Origin: DATGFB01 sp032160545
GTDB lineage: Bacteria; Actinomycetota; Actinomycetes; Mycobacteriales; Jatrophihabitantaceae
Assembly: GCA_032160545.1 (NCBI GenBank)
Contig: JAVHVN010000166.1
Location: forward strand, 1-25,794
DNA length: 25,794 nucleotides
Direction of reading: 5' to 3'
Made by a program: the position numbers and the translations under genes
Shown here: positions 5,721-14,300 of the stretch, piece by piece
Position numbering within the stretch: position 1 is the stretch's first letter
Layout: every line of letters starts with the position of its first letter
The notes under the pieces: model-generated
The model's database searches: none
Seen by the model: the letters and a program-made list of their open reading frames with translations, nothing else
Told to the model about the DNA's origin: nothing

Positions 5721-8177
5721 TTGGGCACCTCTCTGGCGATCGACGAGCGGCACCCCTCGTCGCTGACCGACTGGCTGCGAACCCGCACCGACGACCAGCT
5801 CGCGGAGCTGCTGCGCCGGCGGCCCGATCTCGCCCTGCCGGCGCCTGCCGACCTGGCGATGCTCGCCAGCCGGCTGAGCGTGCGCACGTCGGTGCAGCGC
5901 GCGATCGACGCCCTCGACGCTTTCGCCCTCCGGGTGCTCGACGCGCTGGTGCTGTCGTTGCCTGAAGCCCCTGGCGCCGACGTCGCCGAACTGGGGGCCG
6001 CCCGCCGCCTGCTCGGGGACCTCGACGCGGACGAGGTCGAGCGCGCGATCGGCGCGCTGAGCGCGCTCGGCCTGGTCTGGGGTGGTCCCGACCGGTGGCA
6101 TCTGGTGGCCACCGTGCGCGAGTCGCTCGGGCACTATCCCGCCGGGCTCGGGCGCCCAGCGGCCGTCCTGTTCCGGATGGCCGGCGACGTCCAGCTGGTG
6201 CCCGTCCTGCGCACGCTCGGGCTGCCTGCGGCTGCACAGCCGCGCGCCGGTGCGGCCGTCGCCGGGCTCCTGGCCGATCCCGAGCGGTTGGCCGCGCTGC
6301 TCGCGTCCGTCGACGCGGACGAGCGCGAGATCCTCGACCGACTCGCTGACGGCCCGCCGATCGGGACCGTCCGCAACACCAACCGCCTCGCCGGTGACGA
6401 GCTGCCACCACCACACCGGCTGCTGGCTCGAGGGCTGCTCGTGGCGCTCGACACCCAGACGGTGGAGCTGCCCCGCGAGGTCGGCCTGGCGCTGCGCACG
6501 GTTCCCGTCGGCGAGGTGCAGGTCCGGCCCCCCGACGTCGCGGTGACCGCCCACGCGCCGGCCGAACTCGACCGGATGGGGACGACCGCGGTGCTCGACG
6601 TGCTGCGCCTCGTCGCTGCCCTCGCCAACGAATGGGCAGCACGGCCACCCGCGGTCCTGCGCGCCGGGGGGCTGGGGGTACGCGAGCTGCGCCGCGCGGC
6701 GCGTGACCTCGGGGTCGACGAGTCCACCGCCGCGGTCGTTGCCGAGGTGGCGCACGCCGCCGGTCTGATCGGCTCGACGAACGGCATCGATCCGGTGTAC
6801 CTGCCGACGATCGACTTCGATTCGTGGGTGCGCCGCGACAGCGCGGCGCGGTGGGCCGACCTGACGGTGGCGTGGCTCGCCATGTCGCGGCAGCCGCACC
6901 TCGTCAACCGGCGGGGCGACCGCGACCGGCTCATCACGGCCCTCGGCCCCGACGTCGAACGCGGCACCGCACCAAGCCTGCGGGCCCAGGTCCTCGACGC
7001 GCTGACAGCACTGCCGCCCGGAGCCGCGCCCCGGAATCGCGCTGCGGTGCTGGCGCGCCTCGCCTGGCAGTCGCCGCGGCGTGCGGCGGCGCAGCGTGCG
7101 GCCGTCGAAGCGGTGCTCGCCGAGGCCGACCTGCTCGGTGTGACGGCCGCGGGCGGCGTCACCGGCTACAGCCGCACCCTGCTGGCCGGCACGCGGGCAG
7201 CGGCCGAGCAGGTACTGGCAGCCGCGCTGCCCGTTCCCGTCGACTCGGTCCTCGTGCAGCCCGACCTCACCATCGTGGTGCCCGGGCCGCCCGAGCCGGC
7301 GCTGGCGGCCGAACTGGCATCGATCGCCGACCTCGAGTCGTCCGGCGGCGCGCACGTCTTTCGCGTGACCGAGTCGTCGGTTCGGCGGGCGCTGGACGCC
7401 GGCCGGCCGGCCGGCGAGCTGCACGCCGTGCTCGCGCAGCGGTCGCGCACACCGATCCCGCAGGGCCTCACCTACCTGATCGACGACGTCGCCCGCCGGC
7501 ACGGCGTGCTGCGCGCCGGGGCGGCCTCGGCGTACCTGCGCTGCGACGACGAGGTGTTGCTCTCGCGCGTCCTGGCCGATCGCGCCGATCGCGCCCTGGC
7601 CGCCCTGCAGCTGCGGCGCATAGCGCCGACCGTCGTCATCTCCACCGCGCCGGTACCCCGGGTGCTCGAGGCGCTGCGCGCGGCCGGCTACGCACCGGCG
7701 GCCGAGGCCGCCGACGGCGAGGTCGTCACCCTCGCGGCCGACGCGCCGCGAGCACCGTCGCGGTCGCCGGTGCGGGTGATCCGCCCGCGCGGCTCGGTCG
7801 AATCGGACGCGCAGGTGCGAGAGCTCGTCCGTAGGGTTCGCGCCGGCGACTCGCTCACCGAGTTGAGCCGAACGGTGCATCCCGTCGTCCAGCAGGTTCC
7901 GGGCGTGACCTCGGCGACCACGATGGCGTTGCTGCGCCAGGCGATCCGCGAGGGGCGACGGGTACTGATCGGCTCCGCCGACCCCGACGGCACCGCATCG
8001 CGCCACACGATCCTGCCGATCTCGCTCGCGGGCGGTTTCGTGCGCGGGCACGAGCCGTCGAGCCAGCGGCTGCAGTCATTCCCGCTGCACCGGCTGACGG
8101 CGGTGCGGATCCTCGACGACGACCTCGACGAGTTCGACGGCGCCGACGCGGCGGAGCGCAGCGACGAGCCGAGCTGA
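5721..8177 (+). CDS. Helicase-associated protein with XPB/Ssl2-like N-terminal-type domain and WYL-like C-terminus
   Basis: An 818-residue protein of the actinobacterial family that accompanies the XPB helicase (Rv0862c-like, from memory). It has no Walker A or DEAD-type motif, so it is not itself a helicase. It begins SLTDWLRTRTDDQLAELL and continues with winged-helix-like helical repeats. Residues ~510-660, starting VLVQPDLTIVVPG, resemble the XPB/Ssl2 N-terminal-like domain (Helicase_C_3 type). Residues ~737-800, LLRQAIREGRRVLIGSADPDG through FPLHRLTAV, resemble a WYL ligand-sensing domain. TTG 5721 is the only plausible in-frame start and lacks a strong ribosome site, so coupling to the 67-residue gene 11 bp upstream is likely. 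It converges on a YrdB-like gene with a 4-bp gap. A role with XPB in DNA repair or transcription is inferred. Confidence 0.82.
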   Translation: MGTSLAIDERHPSSLTDWLRTRTDDQLAELLRRRPDLALPAPADLAMLASRLSVRTSVQRAIDALDAFALRVLDALVLSLPEAPGADVAELGAARRLLGDLDADEVERAIGALSALGLVWGGPDRWHLVATVRESLGHYPAGLGRPAAVLFRMAGDVQLVPVLRTLGLPAAAQPRAGAAVAGLLADPERLAALLASVDADEREILDRLADGPPIGTVRNTNRLAGDELPPPHRLLARGLLVALDTQTVELPREVGLALRTVPVGEVQVRPPDVAVTAHAPAELDRMGTTAVLDVLRLVAALANEWAARPPAVLRAGGLGVRELRRAARDLGVDESTAAVVAEVAHAAGLIGSTNGIDPVYLPTIDFDSWVRRDSAARWADLTVAWLAMSRQPHLVNRRGDRDRLITALGPDVERGTAPSLRAQVLDALTALPPGAAPRNRAAVLARLAWQSPRRAAAQRAAVEAVLAEADLLGVTAAGGVTGYSRTLLAGTRAAAEQVLAAALPVPVDSVLVQPDLTIVVPGPPEPALAAELASIADLESSGGAHVFRVTESSVRRALDAGRPAGELHAVLAQRSRTPIPQGLTYLIDDVARRHGVLRAGAASAYLRCDDEVLLSRVLADRADRALAALQLRRIAPTVVISTAPVPRVLEALRAAGYAPAAEAADGEVVTLAADAPRAPSRSPVRVIRPRGSVESDAQVRELVRRVRAGDSLTELSRTVHPVVQQVPGVTSATTMALLRQAIREGRRVLIGSADPDGTASRHTILPISLAGGFVRGHEPSSQRLQSFPLHRLTAVRILDDDLDEFDGADAAERSDEPS

Positions 8178-8181
8178 CGGG

Positions 8182-8598
8182 TCAGCGCTCGAAGACGCGG
8201 CTCGCGGCGAACCCCGCGACAGCGAGCACGGCGAAGCCCACGCCGATCAGCAGATGCCCGGCGAGCGCGGACACCGTGCCGCTCGCGCCGAACAGCAGCA
8301 CCTGCACCACGAACCGCGCCGGGTCGTCCAGCCGGTCCTGCGACCTGGGCGCCAGCCAGACCGCCCACACCAGGATCGCGAGCGCCGGGTAGAGCACGGC
8401 CATGCAGATCCCGAGCAAGCCGCCATTGCCCAAGGACCACCCGCCGATGGCCAGGATGACGAGCATTCCCAGCTCACCGAGGAAGCAGACGGCGTCGACC
8501 GCGACGCCGACCGGGCTCGCGGGCGGGGTCCCACCGGGCGAGCCGGCGCCGTCAGACGGCGCGGTGCCCTCGGCCTCCGGAGCGTCGTGTCTGGCCAT
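8182..8598 (-). CDS. YrdB-like (DUF2568) membrane protein
   Basis: A 138-residue protein with an acidic, Gly/Pro-rich N-terminal tail of about 30 residues and four hydrophobic helices. The pattern FLGELGMLVILAIGGWSLG, WAVWLAPRSQDRLDDPARF and a final Gly/Ala-rich helix pair is typical of YrdB/DUF2568 proteins, whose function is unknown. ATG 8598 is chosen because TACGGT lies six bases upstream on this strand, giving a leaderless transcript; a longer open frame upstream lacks any initiation signal. The gene sits on the opposite strand between the helicase-associated gene and the XPB helicase. Confidence 0.75.
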   Translation of the reverse strand: MARHDAPEAEGTAPSDGAGSPGGTPPASPVGVAVDAVCFLGELGMLVILAIGGWSLGNGGLLGICMAVLYPALAILVWAVWLAPRSQDRLDDPARFVVQVLLFGASGTVSALAGHLLIGVGFAVLAVAGFAASRVFER

Positions 8599-8610
8599 CT
8601 GGGCACCGTA
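8599..8610 (-). promoter_or_regulatory. -10 box for leaderless YrdB-like transcript
   Basis: On the minus strand TACGGT (8610 to 8605) is followed by six bases and then ATG 8598. The same hexamer occurs at the same kind of position before the DinB-fold gene at 23294. Confidence 0.45.
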
Positions 8611-8727
8611 AGCCCGTCTGCCGTCGCCGTCGCGCTGGGGTCCGGCGCACGAGGAACAGGACGGGACGCCCGGCGGTTTGAGATGATGGCTGTTTGCCGC
8701 GATCCCCTCTGCTTTGCAGGAGAACAC

Positions 8728-8781
8728 ATGCTTCGCACCGTCCGTACCAACGCCGCAGCCGCCCGGCGGCAGCCGGCATGA
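8728..8781 (+). CDS. 17-codon leader ORF overlapping the XPB start
   Basis: ATG 8728 has a strong AGGAG seven bases upstream and encodes MLRTVRTNAAAARRQPA. Its TGA (8779-8781) overlaps the XPB initiation codon as ATGA. The peptide is Arg- and Ala-rich (four of each or more in 17 residues). The ribosome site thus serves the leader, while XPB has no good site of its own, so XPB translation may depend on coupling. A regulatory leader role is an inference. The frame is open further upstream to ATG 8683, but without a ribosome site. Confidence 0.5.
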   Translation: MLRTVRTNAAAARRQPA

Positions 8782-10427
8782 CCGACGGCCCCCTGATCGT
8801 CCAGTCCGACAAGACGCTGCTGCTCGAGATCGACCACCCGCTCGCGCAAGAGGCGCGCGCCGCGATCGCGCCGTTCGCCGAGCTGGAGCGCTCGCCCGAA
8901 CACGTGCACACCTATCGGCTCACCCCGCTCGGGCTGTGGAACGCCCGCGCGGCGGGGCACGACGCCGAGCAGGTCGTCGACGCGCTCGTGCGCTACTCGC
9001 GGTACGCGGTGCCGCACGCCCTGCTCGTCGACGTCGCCGACACGATGGACCGGTACGGCCGGCTGCAGCTGAGCAAGCATCCGGTGCACGGGCTGGTGCT
9101 CGTCTCGCTCGACCGGGCGGTGCTCGAAGAGGTGCTTCGGCAGAAGAAGATCGCGCCGATGCTCGGTGAGCGCCTCGACGACGACACCGTTCTGGTGCAC
9201 CCGTCCGAACGCGGCCGGCTCAAGCAGGCGTTGCTCAAGGCCGGCTGGCCGGCCGAGGATCTTGCCGGCTACGTCAACGGCGAGGCGCACCCGATCGAGC
9301 TGAAGCAGGACGACTGGCACCTGCGCGACTACCAGCAGCAGGCCGTCGACATGTTCTGGCACGGTGGCTCCGGCGTGGTGGTGCTGCCGTGCGGCGCGGG
9401 CAAGACGCTCGTCGGCGCGGCGGCCATGGCGCAGGCCAAGGCGACCACCCTCATCCTCGTCACGAACACTGTTGCGGGACGGCAGTGGAAGCGTGAGCTG
9501 ATCGCCCGCACCTCCCTCACCGAGGAGGAGATCGGCGAGTACAGCGGCGAGAAGAAGGAGATTCGGCCCGTCACCATCGCCACCTACCAGGTGATGACCA
9601 CTCGCCGGAAGGGCGAGTACCGCCATCTCGAACTGTTCGACAGCCGGGACTGGGGCCTGATCGTCTACGACGAGGTGCACCTGTTGCCGGCGCCGATCTT
9701 CCGGCTCACCGCCGACCTGCAGTCCCGTCGCCGGCTCGGGCTCACCGCCACCCTCATCCGCGAGGACGGCCGCGAGGGCGACGTCTTCTCGTTGATCGGG
9801 CCGAAGCGCTACGACGCGCCGTGGAAGGACATCGAGAACCAGGGCTGGATCGCGCCCGCCGACTGCACCGAGGTCCGCGTGACGCTCACCGACGCGGAGC
9901 GGATGACCTACGCGACGGCCGAGCCCGAGGACCGTTACAAGATCGCCGCAACCGCGCGCACGAAGCTGCCGGTGATCAAGACGATCGTCGACCAGCACCC
10001 CGACGACCAGGTGCTCGTCATCGGCGCCTACCTCGACCAGCTCGACGACGTCTCCGCCGAGCTCGACGGCGCCCCGGTGATCCAGGGCTCGACGACGAAC
10101 AAGGAGCGCGAGCGGCTGTTCGACGAGTTCCGTCGCGGCGAGACGCGCGTGCTCGTGGTCTCCAAGGTCGCCAACTTCTCGATCGACCTGCCCGAGGCGG
10201 CGGTCGCCGTGCAGATCAGCGGCACGTTCGGCTCTCGGCAGGAGGAGGCGCAGCGCCTCGGCCGGGTGCTGCGTCCCAAGTCGGACGGGCGGCAGGCGCA
10301 CTTCTACACCGTCGTCGCCCGCGACACGCTCGACGCCGAGTACGCCGCTCACCGGCAGCGCTTCCTCGCTGAGCAGGGCTACGCCTACACCATCGTCGAT
10401 GCCGACGACCTTCTCCGCCCCCTCTAA
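8778..10427 (+). CDS. xpb: XPB-type DNA repair helicase
   Basis: A 549-residue SF2 3'-5' DNA helicase of the bacterial XPB family (Ercc3-like), very similar as I recall to M. tuberculosis XPB. Residues 1-~180 are the XPB N-terminal/damage-recognition region beginning TDGPLIVQSDKTLLLEID. Helicase domain 1 has Walker A PCGAGKT (204-210), DEVH (298-301) and motif III GLTATLIREDG, including the RED motif (328-330) typical of XPB. Domain 2 ends with QRLGRVLRPK (492-501). All catalytic motifs are intact. ATG 8778 matches the homologues' N-terminus; a TTG-initiated frame from 8694 is less likely. Translation is probably coupled to a 17-codon leader ORF. The TAA at 10425-10427 is immediately followed by a 53-bp palindrome. 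Confidence 0.93.
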   Translation: MTDGPLIVQSDKTLLLEIDHPLAQEARAAIAPFAELERSPEHVHTYRLTPLGLWNARAAGHDAEQVVDALVRYSRYAVPHALLVDVADTMDRYGRLQLSKHPVHGLVLVSLDRAVLEEVLRQKKIAPMLGERLDDDTVLVHPSERGRLKQALLKAGWPAEDLAGYVNGEAHPIELKQDDWHLRDYQQQAVDMFWHGGSGVVVLPCGAGKTLVGAAAMAQAKATTLILVTNTVAGRQWKRELIARTSLTEEEIGEYSGEKKEIRPVTIATYQVMTTRRKGEYRHLELFDSRDWGLIVYDEVHLLPAPIFRLTADLQSRRRLGLTATLIREDGREGDVFSLIGPKRYDAPWKDIENQGWIAPADCTEVRVTLTDAERMTYATAEPEDRYKIAATARTKLPVIKTIVDQHPDDQVLVIGAYLDQLDDVSAELDGAPVIQGSTTNKERERLFDEFRRGETRVLVVSKVANFSIDLPEAAVAVQISGTFGSRQEEAQRLGRVLRPKSDGRQAHFYTVVARDTLDAEYAAHRQRFLAEQGYAYTIVDADDLLRPL

Positions 10428-10429
10428 CC

Positions 10430-10482
10430 TTGATCAACAGATCGGTCCTGTCGAATATCGACGGAATCCGTCTCTTGATCAA
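10430..10482. repeat. 53-bp imperfect palindrome, copy 1 (convergent gap, possible bidirectional terminator)
   Basis: The unit starts and ends with the 8-mer TTGATCAA (10430-10437 and 10475-10482) and folds symmetrically about ATA at 10455-10457: of 25 arm positions, 19 are Watson-Crick pairs, 3 are G:U and 3 mismatch. It fills the space between the xpb stop (10427) and the convergent FUSC gene, whose TGA (10479-10481) lies inside the right-hand TTGATCAA. About 75% identical by hand alignment to the inverted unit at 15760-15812. Confidence 0.75.
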
Positions 10483-12713
10483 CGGGTTGGCAGCGACCAG
10501 AGCCGGCGCGCTCCGGCCGCGGCGACCTCTGCGGCCGGAGCGACGAGCGCGTCGCGCAGCCGGTCGACGTCGCCCACGTACTGACCCGTCCACAGCAGTC
10601 GCTCGGCGCGCGCGGCGCGGTCGGTGTCTCCGCATCCGCCGATCGTGGGCAGGACAACCTCGAGCAACCGCTCGTCGTTCGGCGCCGCGCCCGGTGGGGG
10701 AAGCTCGCCGGACGGCCGGTCGAGAGCGGCGGCGAGGCGCTGGTACCACTGGGTGACCTGCTCGGTCCGGCGCTCCAGGACGCCCGTGACGGGGTCCAGC
10801 GCGGGGTCCGGCACCGGGGCATCGGTCCCGTCCAGCCGCAGGACGGCCGCGGCGGCGAATCGAAGCCGGGCCGCTCCCGTCGCCAGTGTCGAGACGCTGT
10901 CGAGCGGAACCCGCTTCGTCCCTTGCTCGGCGAGGTACTGGCGCAACGCGTCCTCGAGTCGCCGCCCCGCCGACGCCGCGGCCTCGGCGTCAGGCGGCGG
11001 TGCAGTGCCGCTGGTGAGCCGCACGACCGCGCGGGAGAGCAGATCCGACGCCGATCGGTATGCGTCGGCGTACGCGAGCGCGAGCGCAGCGCCAGCGCCG
11101 CGCGGCCAGAACAGGAAACCCGCGACCAGACTGGCGAGACAGCCCAGCGCAACGTCCTCGGCGCGCGTCACGCCGATGCGCCACCCCTGCGGCGCGACGA
11201 TGTTGAACAGCACGATCGAGAAGACGGTGAAGGCCGCCTGACCGGCCACGAAGGAGATCACGGCCGGCGCCATCGCCGAGACGAAGATGACCAGCGGCAA
11301 GAGTGTCCAGAGCAGTGCGTGACCCGTGCCGAGGATGCTGACGATCCCGGCGCCGATGACGAAGCCCGCCGCCGTGCCGAGCAGCGCACGCAATACGGTC
11401 GCGCCCGTCGACAGCGCGTTCGACCGCAGCACCGACAGCGCACCGAGCCCGACCCAGAAGGCGTTGTGCGCGCCGACCAAGCGCGCCAGCAATACCGCGA
11501 AGGCCAGGCCGGCGGCGCCACGCACGCTGTTCTGCAACCACACCGAACGTCGGTCGAGGTGCCCGGACGCGACCCGCTGCGCAGCGGCCAGCACACCGGC
11601 CTCGTCCATGACTACCTCGCGTCCGGTGAGCCGGGCCAACCAGCTGCGCGAGTCCGCGGCCGCGATCGCGCTCACCGTCCCGGCGACAAGCGCCACCGCG
11701 TATCCGAGCTCGTGCGCGGCGTACAGCGGGCGGTCGAACTCCCCCGCCGAGCTGTCGAGCGCGCTGCGCTGCAGGTCGCGCACCGTCTCGGCCGCGACAC
11801 CGCCGCGCGCCACGTCCAGGTCGGCCAGGCACCTCGCCAACCCGCTGGACTGCGCAGCCGTCGGACCGGTGCCGGGGTGTTCCAGCACCTCCGCGCACCG
11901 GGTCAGGACCAGCGTCGCCGACACGCGCAGCCGCTTGCCCGCGTCCGGCCAGTCCTGCGGTGAATCGGCGCACGCGTCCGCGACCACGGACGTCAGCCAT
12001 TCGAGCTCGTCCACCAGCCTGATCACCAAGCGGGCACCGGTGCTCAACGCCGCGGTCCGTGCAGCGACGGCACGGAAGGCACTGCGCATCGCCACACGCG
12101 CCTGCGACATGGCGACGAGCGGATTGGGCGTGTCCGCCGCCCGCGGTTCGAGGCTCATCATCACGGTGAGCGCACGACACATCGCGGCGGTCTGGTGCCG
12201 GAGTACGTCGCGCTCCATGGGCGGCCACACCCAGACGGCGACCGGGATCGACACCGCGCAGGCGAGCGCCCACCCGCCGAGCCGGTCGGGTATCGCAGGA
12301 CGGCCGCCGGGCAGCATCACCGACAGGATGAACGCGAGCAGCGCCGCCTGGGTCGCACCGTTGATGACCGAGCTGACGATGCCGGCGAAGAGTACGACGA
12401 ACGCCACGACCGCGATGCTCACGACTGCGAGCCAGCTCGGCCTGGCAACCGCGCTGCCGAGCGCGATCAGGCCCGCACCGGCCACTGCGAGCGCCGCATA
12501 CTCACCCAGCCGTTGCAGGTGGCCGCCCGGGAAGTTCGCGAACAGCAGCAACGCGAACGACCCGAACGCCGCGAAGGTCGCGAGCTGCGGGTTCTTGATC
12601 ACCTCGAAGCCGATGGCGAAATTCGCCGGCACGACTACGGCCGCCCGCACTGCGCGGCGAACCGCCACCCAGTTCGGATCCCGGGTGCGGAGCAGCCGCC
12701 ACGGACGCCGCAT
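10479..12713 (-). CDS. FUSC-type integral membrane protein
   Basis: A 744-residue protein with the duplicated FUSC / aromatic-acid-exporter layout. There are two blocks of about six transmembrane helices: residues ~20-165, and ~400-540 with FWVGLGALSVLRSNALSTGATVLRAL cut at GALSVLRSNALST. Long soluble helical regions follow each block (~170-390 and ~545-744). The motif VLRSNALSTG is typical of the second FUSC block. Related proteins export small aromatic acids or toxic metabolites; the substrate here is unknown. ATG 12713 has AGGA seven bases upstream on this strand. It is the last gene of the hpnO-hpnA-DinB-FUSC run (33-bp gap). The stop codon is part of a 53-bp palindrome. Confidence 0.8.
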   Translation of the reverse strand: MRRPWRLLRTRDPNWVAVRRAVRAAVVVPANFAIGFEVIKNPQLATFAAFGSFALLLFANFPGGHLQRLGEYAALAVAGAGLIALGSAVARPSWLAVVSIAVVAFVVLFAGIVSSVINGATQAALLAFILSVMLPGGRPAIPDRLGGWALACAVSIPVAVWVWPPMERDVLRHQTAAMCRALTVMMSLEPRAADTPNPLVAMSQARVAMRSAFRAVAARTAALSTGARLVIRLVDELEWLTSVVADACADSPQDWPDAGKRLRVSATLVLTRCAEVLEHPGTGPTAAQSSGLARCLADLDVARGGVAAETVRDLQRSALDSSAGEFDRPLYAAHELGYAVALVAGTVSAIAAADSRSWLARLTGREVVMDEAGVLAAAQRVASGHLDRRSVWLQNSVRGAAGLAFAVLLARLVGAHNAFWVGLGALSVLRSNALSTGATVLRALLGTAAGFVIGAGIVSILGTGHALLWTLLPLVIFVSAMAPAVISFVAGQAAFTVFSIVLFNIVAPQGWRIGVTRAEDVALGCLASLVAGFLFWPRGAGAALALAYADAYRSASDLLSRAVVRLTSGTAPPPDAEAAASAGRRLEDALRQYLAEQGTKRVPLDSVSTLATGAARLRFAAAAVLRLDGTDAPVPDPALDPVTGVLERRTEQVTQWYQRLAAALDRPSGELPPPGAAPNDERLLEVVLPTIGGCGDTDRAARAERLLWTGQYVGDVDRLRDALVAPAAEVAAAGARRLWSLPTR

Positions 12714-12746
12714 AAGGGCATCCTGCCGGAACAGGGACCCGCTGAG

Positions 12747-13265
12747 TCAGGCCCGTTCGGCCACGCCCCGGACGTACGCCGCCTGGCCGGCGTGCTGCAG
12801 GTCGTCGGAGACGATGCTGATCAGGCGCACGCCGAGCGTGACGGGCGGGTCCCAGCTGTCGTCGACCACCTGGTCCAGGTCCTCCTCCCCAAGAGCGCTG
12901 ACGAACGCGACGGTGCGCCGGTGCACGGCGTCGCAGTAGTCACGCAGCAGCTCGGTGTCGACCTGAACAGCGCGAACGTCCTCGGCGGACTGCCCGTACC
13001 CCGTCGCGTCGCGGTCGAACGGCAGGTCGAAGCGATCGACCCAGCCTTCGGCGAGCCACACCTGGTCCCGTCCGGCCGCGTCGGCGACGTGATCGTCCTG
13101 CACCCGCAGCAGATGCCACACCAACCAGGCGACAGTGTTCGCCCGCGGGTCGGGGCGGTAGATGAGGTGCTGCGGGTCGATACCGTCGAGCACCCGATGC
13201 ACGGTTTCACGAACCCGGCCGAACGCATCGACCAGGACCTCGGCAGGAGTCATGGCCTCAGTCAT
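12747..13265 (-). CDS. DinB-fold protein (mycothiol-transferase / DUF664 type)
   Basis: A 172-residue four-helix protein of the DinB/YfiT superfamily. Probable metal-binding His residues are seen in VAWLVWHLLRVQDDHVAD and near the C-terminus in SDDLQHAGQAAYVRG; the tryptophan-rich WLVWHLLR helix is characteristic. Such proteins bind a divalent metal and in actinobacteria often act as thiol (mycothiol or bacillithiol) S-transferases; the substrate here is unknown. ATG 13265 is used, ATG 13253 is an equally possible start, and neither has a strong ribosome site. It lies 33 bp after hpnA and 33 bp before the FUSC gene, on the same strand. Confidence 0.75.
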   Translation of the reverse strand: MTEAMTPAEVLVDAFGRVRETVHRVLDGIDPQHLIYRPDPRANTVAWLVWHLLRVQDDHVADAAGRDQVWLAEGWVDRFDLPFDRDATGYGQSAEDVRAVQVDTELLRDYCDAVHRRTVAFVSALGEEDLDQVVDDSWDPPVTLGVRLISIVSDDLQHAGQAAYVRGVAERA

Positions 13266-13298
13266 GCCCGCCGAGACGCCCGACTGAACGTGAACGCG

Positions 13299-14300
13299 TC
13301 AGCCGCGACGCGACACGTAGCCGTTCTCGAGGAACCATCGCACCGACTCGGCGATCGCCTCGGACGCCGGCCGCGGCGAGTAGCCCAGTTCCGTGCGCGC
13401 GCGGGAGTCGTCGAACGCCATCCGGGTCGTCGCCATGCGCGCGCCTTCGAGCGGGACGTGCGGCACGCGCCGCAGCAGCCGCCCCTCGACGATCTCGGAC
13501 AGCCACGCCGCCGCCAGCGACAGCGATCGCGGCACGCGCAGCCGCGGTACCGCCAGGCCGCTCACGGCGGCCAGCTCGGCGAGCAACCGCTGCAGCGCGT
13601 AGTTCTCGCCGCCGAAGATGTAGCTGCGCCCCGTTGCGCCGCGATCGCGAGCGAGCAGGTGGCCGCGCGCGACGTCGTCGACGTGCACGACGTTCAGCAC
13701 GGTGTCGACGTAACCGGGGACCCGCCCGTTGAGGAAGTCGACGACCAGCCGCCCCGACGGCGTGGGCGCGCGGTCGCCAGGCCCGATCGGGTACGTCGGC
13801 AGGGCGAGGACGACCGGCACGCCCTCGGCGCCGGCGCGCAGCACCTCGTGTTCGGCGACGTACTTCGAGCGCTTGTACGACCCGAACAGATGCGTGATGT
13901 CGGGGTAGTCCGACTCGGTCGCCGGCCGGTCGGCGTCGAGCCCGAGCGTGCCGACGGTGCTGGTGTAGACGACCCGCTCGACGCCCTCGTCCTGCGCCGC
14001 GGCCAGCACGTTGCGCGTCCCACCGACGTTGATGTCGTAGAACTCGCGGGGGTGCCGCGACCAGAACCGGTACAACGCCGCGACGTGGAACACCGAGCGG
14101 CAGCCGGACACCGCCTTGCGCACGGCAGCGGCATCCCGCAGATCGCCTTCGACGATCGTCACGTCCAGACCGTCCAGCGCCCGAGCGTCCGCACCGGGCT
14201 CGACGAGTGCGGTCACCGAATCGCCGCCGGCGAGCAACTGGCGGGTGACCGCCGAACCGATGAACCCGCTCGCGCCGGTGACCAGTGCGTGTTCGGCCAT
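13299..14300 (-). CDS. hpnA: Hopanoid-associated sugar epimerase-like NAD-dependent reductase
   Basis: A 333-residue short-chain dehydrogenase of the extended, NAD-dependent epimerase type. The N-terminal Rossmann motif is TGASGFIGSAV; the active-site YKRSK carries the catalytic Tyr and Lys. FHVAALYRFWSRHPREFYDIN, PTPSGRLVVDFLNGRVPGY, LNVVHVDDVARGHLLA and YIFGGEN match the HpnA pattern closely. HpnA is found in hopanoid clusters; its exact reaction is not settled. ATG 14300 overlaps the hpnO stop (TGATG), so the genes are coupled. A much longer open frame upstream in hpnO is only a shadow. Other extended SDRs such as dihydroflavonol-reductase-like enzymes are the main alternative, but the hpnO neighbour supports HpnA. 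Confidence 0.82.
   Translation of the reverse strand: MAEHALVTGASGFIGSAVTRQLLAGGDSVTALVEPGADARALDGLDVTIVEGDLRDAAAVRKAVSGCRSVFHVAALYRFWSRHPREFYDINVGGTRNVLAAAQDEGVERVVYTSTVGTLGLDADRPATESDYPDITHLFGSYKRSKYVAEHEVLRAGAEGVPVVLALPTYPIGPGDRAPTPSGRLVVDFLNGRVPGYVDTVLNVVHVDDVARGHLLARDRGATGRSYIFGGENYALQRLLAELAAVSGLAVPRLRVPRSLSLAAAWLSEIVEGRLLRRVPHVPLEGARMATTRMAFDDSRARTELGYSPRPASEAIAESVRWFLENGYVSRRG

Noticed and set aside
5658..8051. 797-codon open frame antisense to the helicase-associated gene
   Set aside because: Shadow frame caused by high GC; its translation has no recognisable domain, while the opposite strand shows clear family motifs.
8247..10352. 701-codon open frame antisense to the XPB helicase
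   Set aside because: It is the GC-rich shadow of a well-conserved gene, has low-complexity Arg/Val/Asp-rich translation and no family signature.
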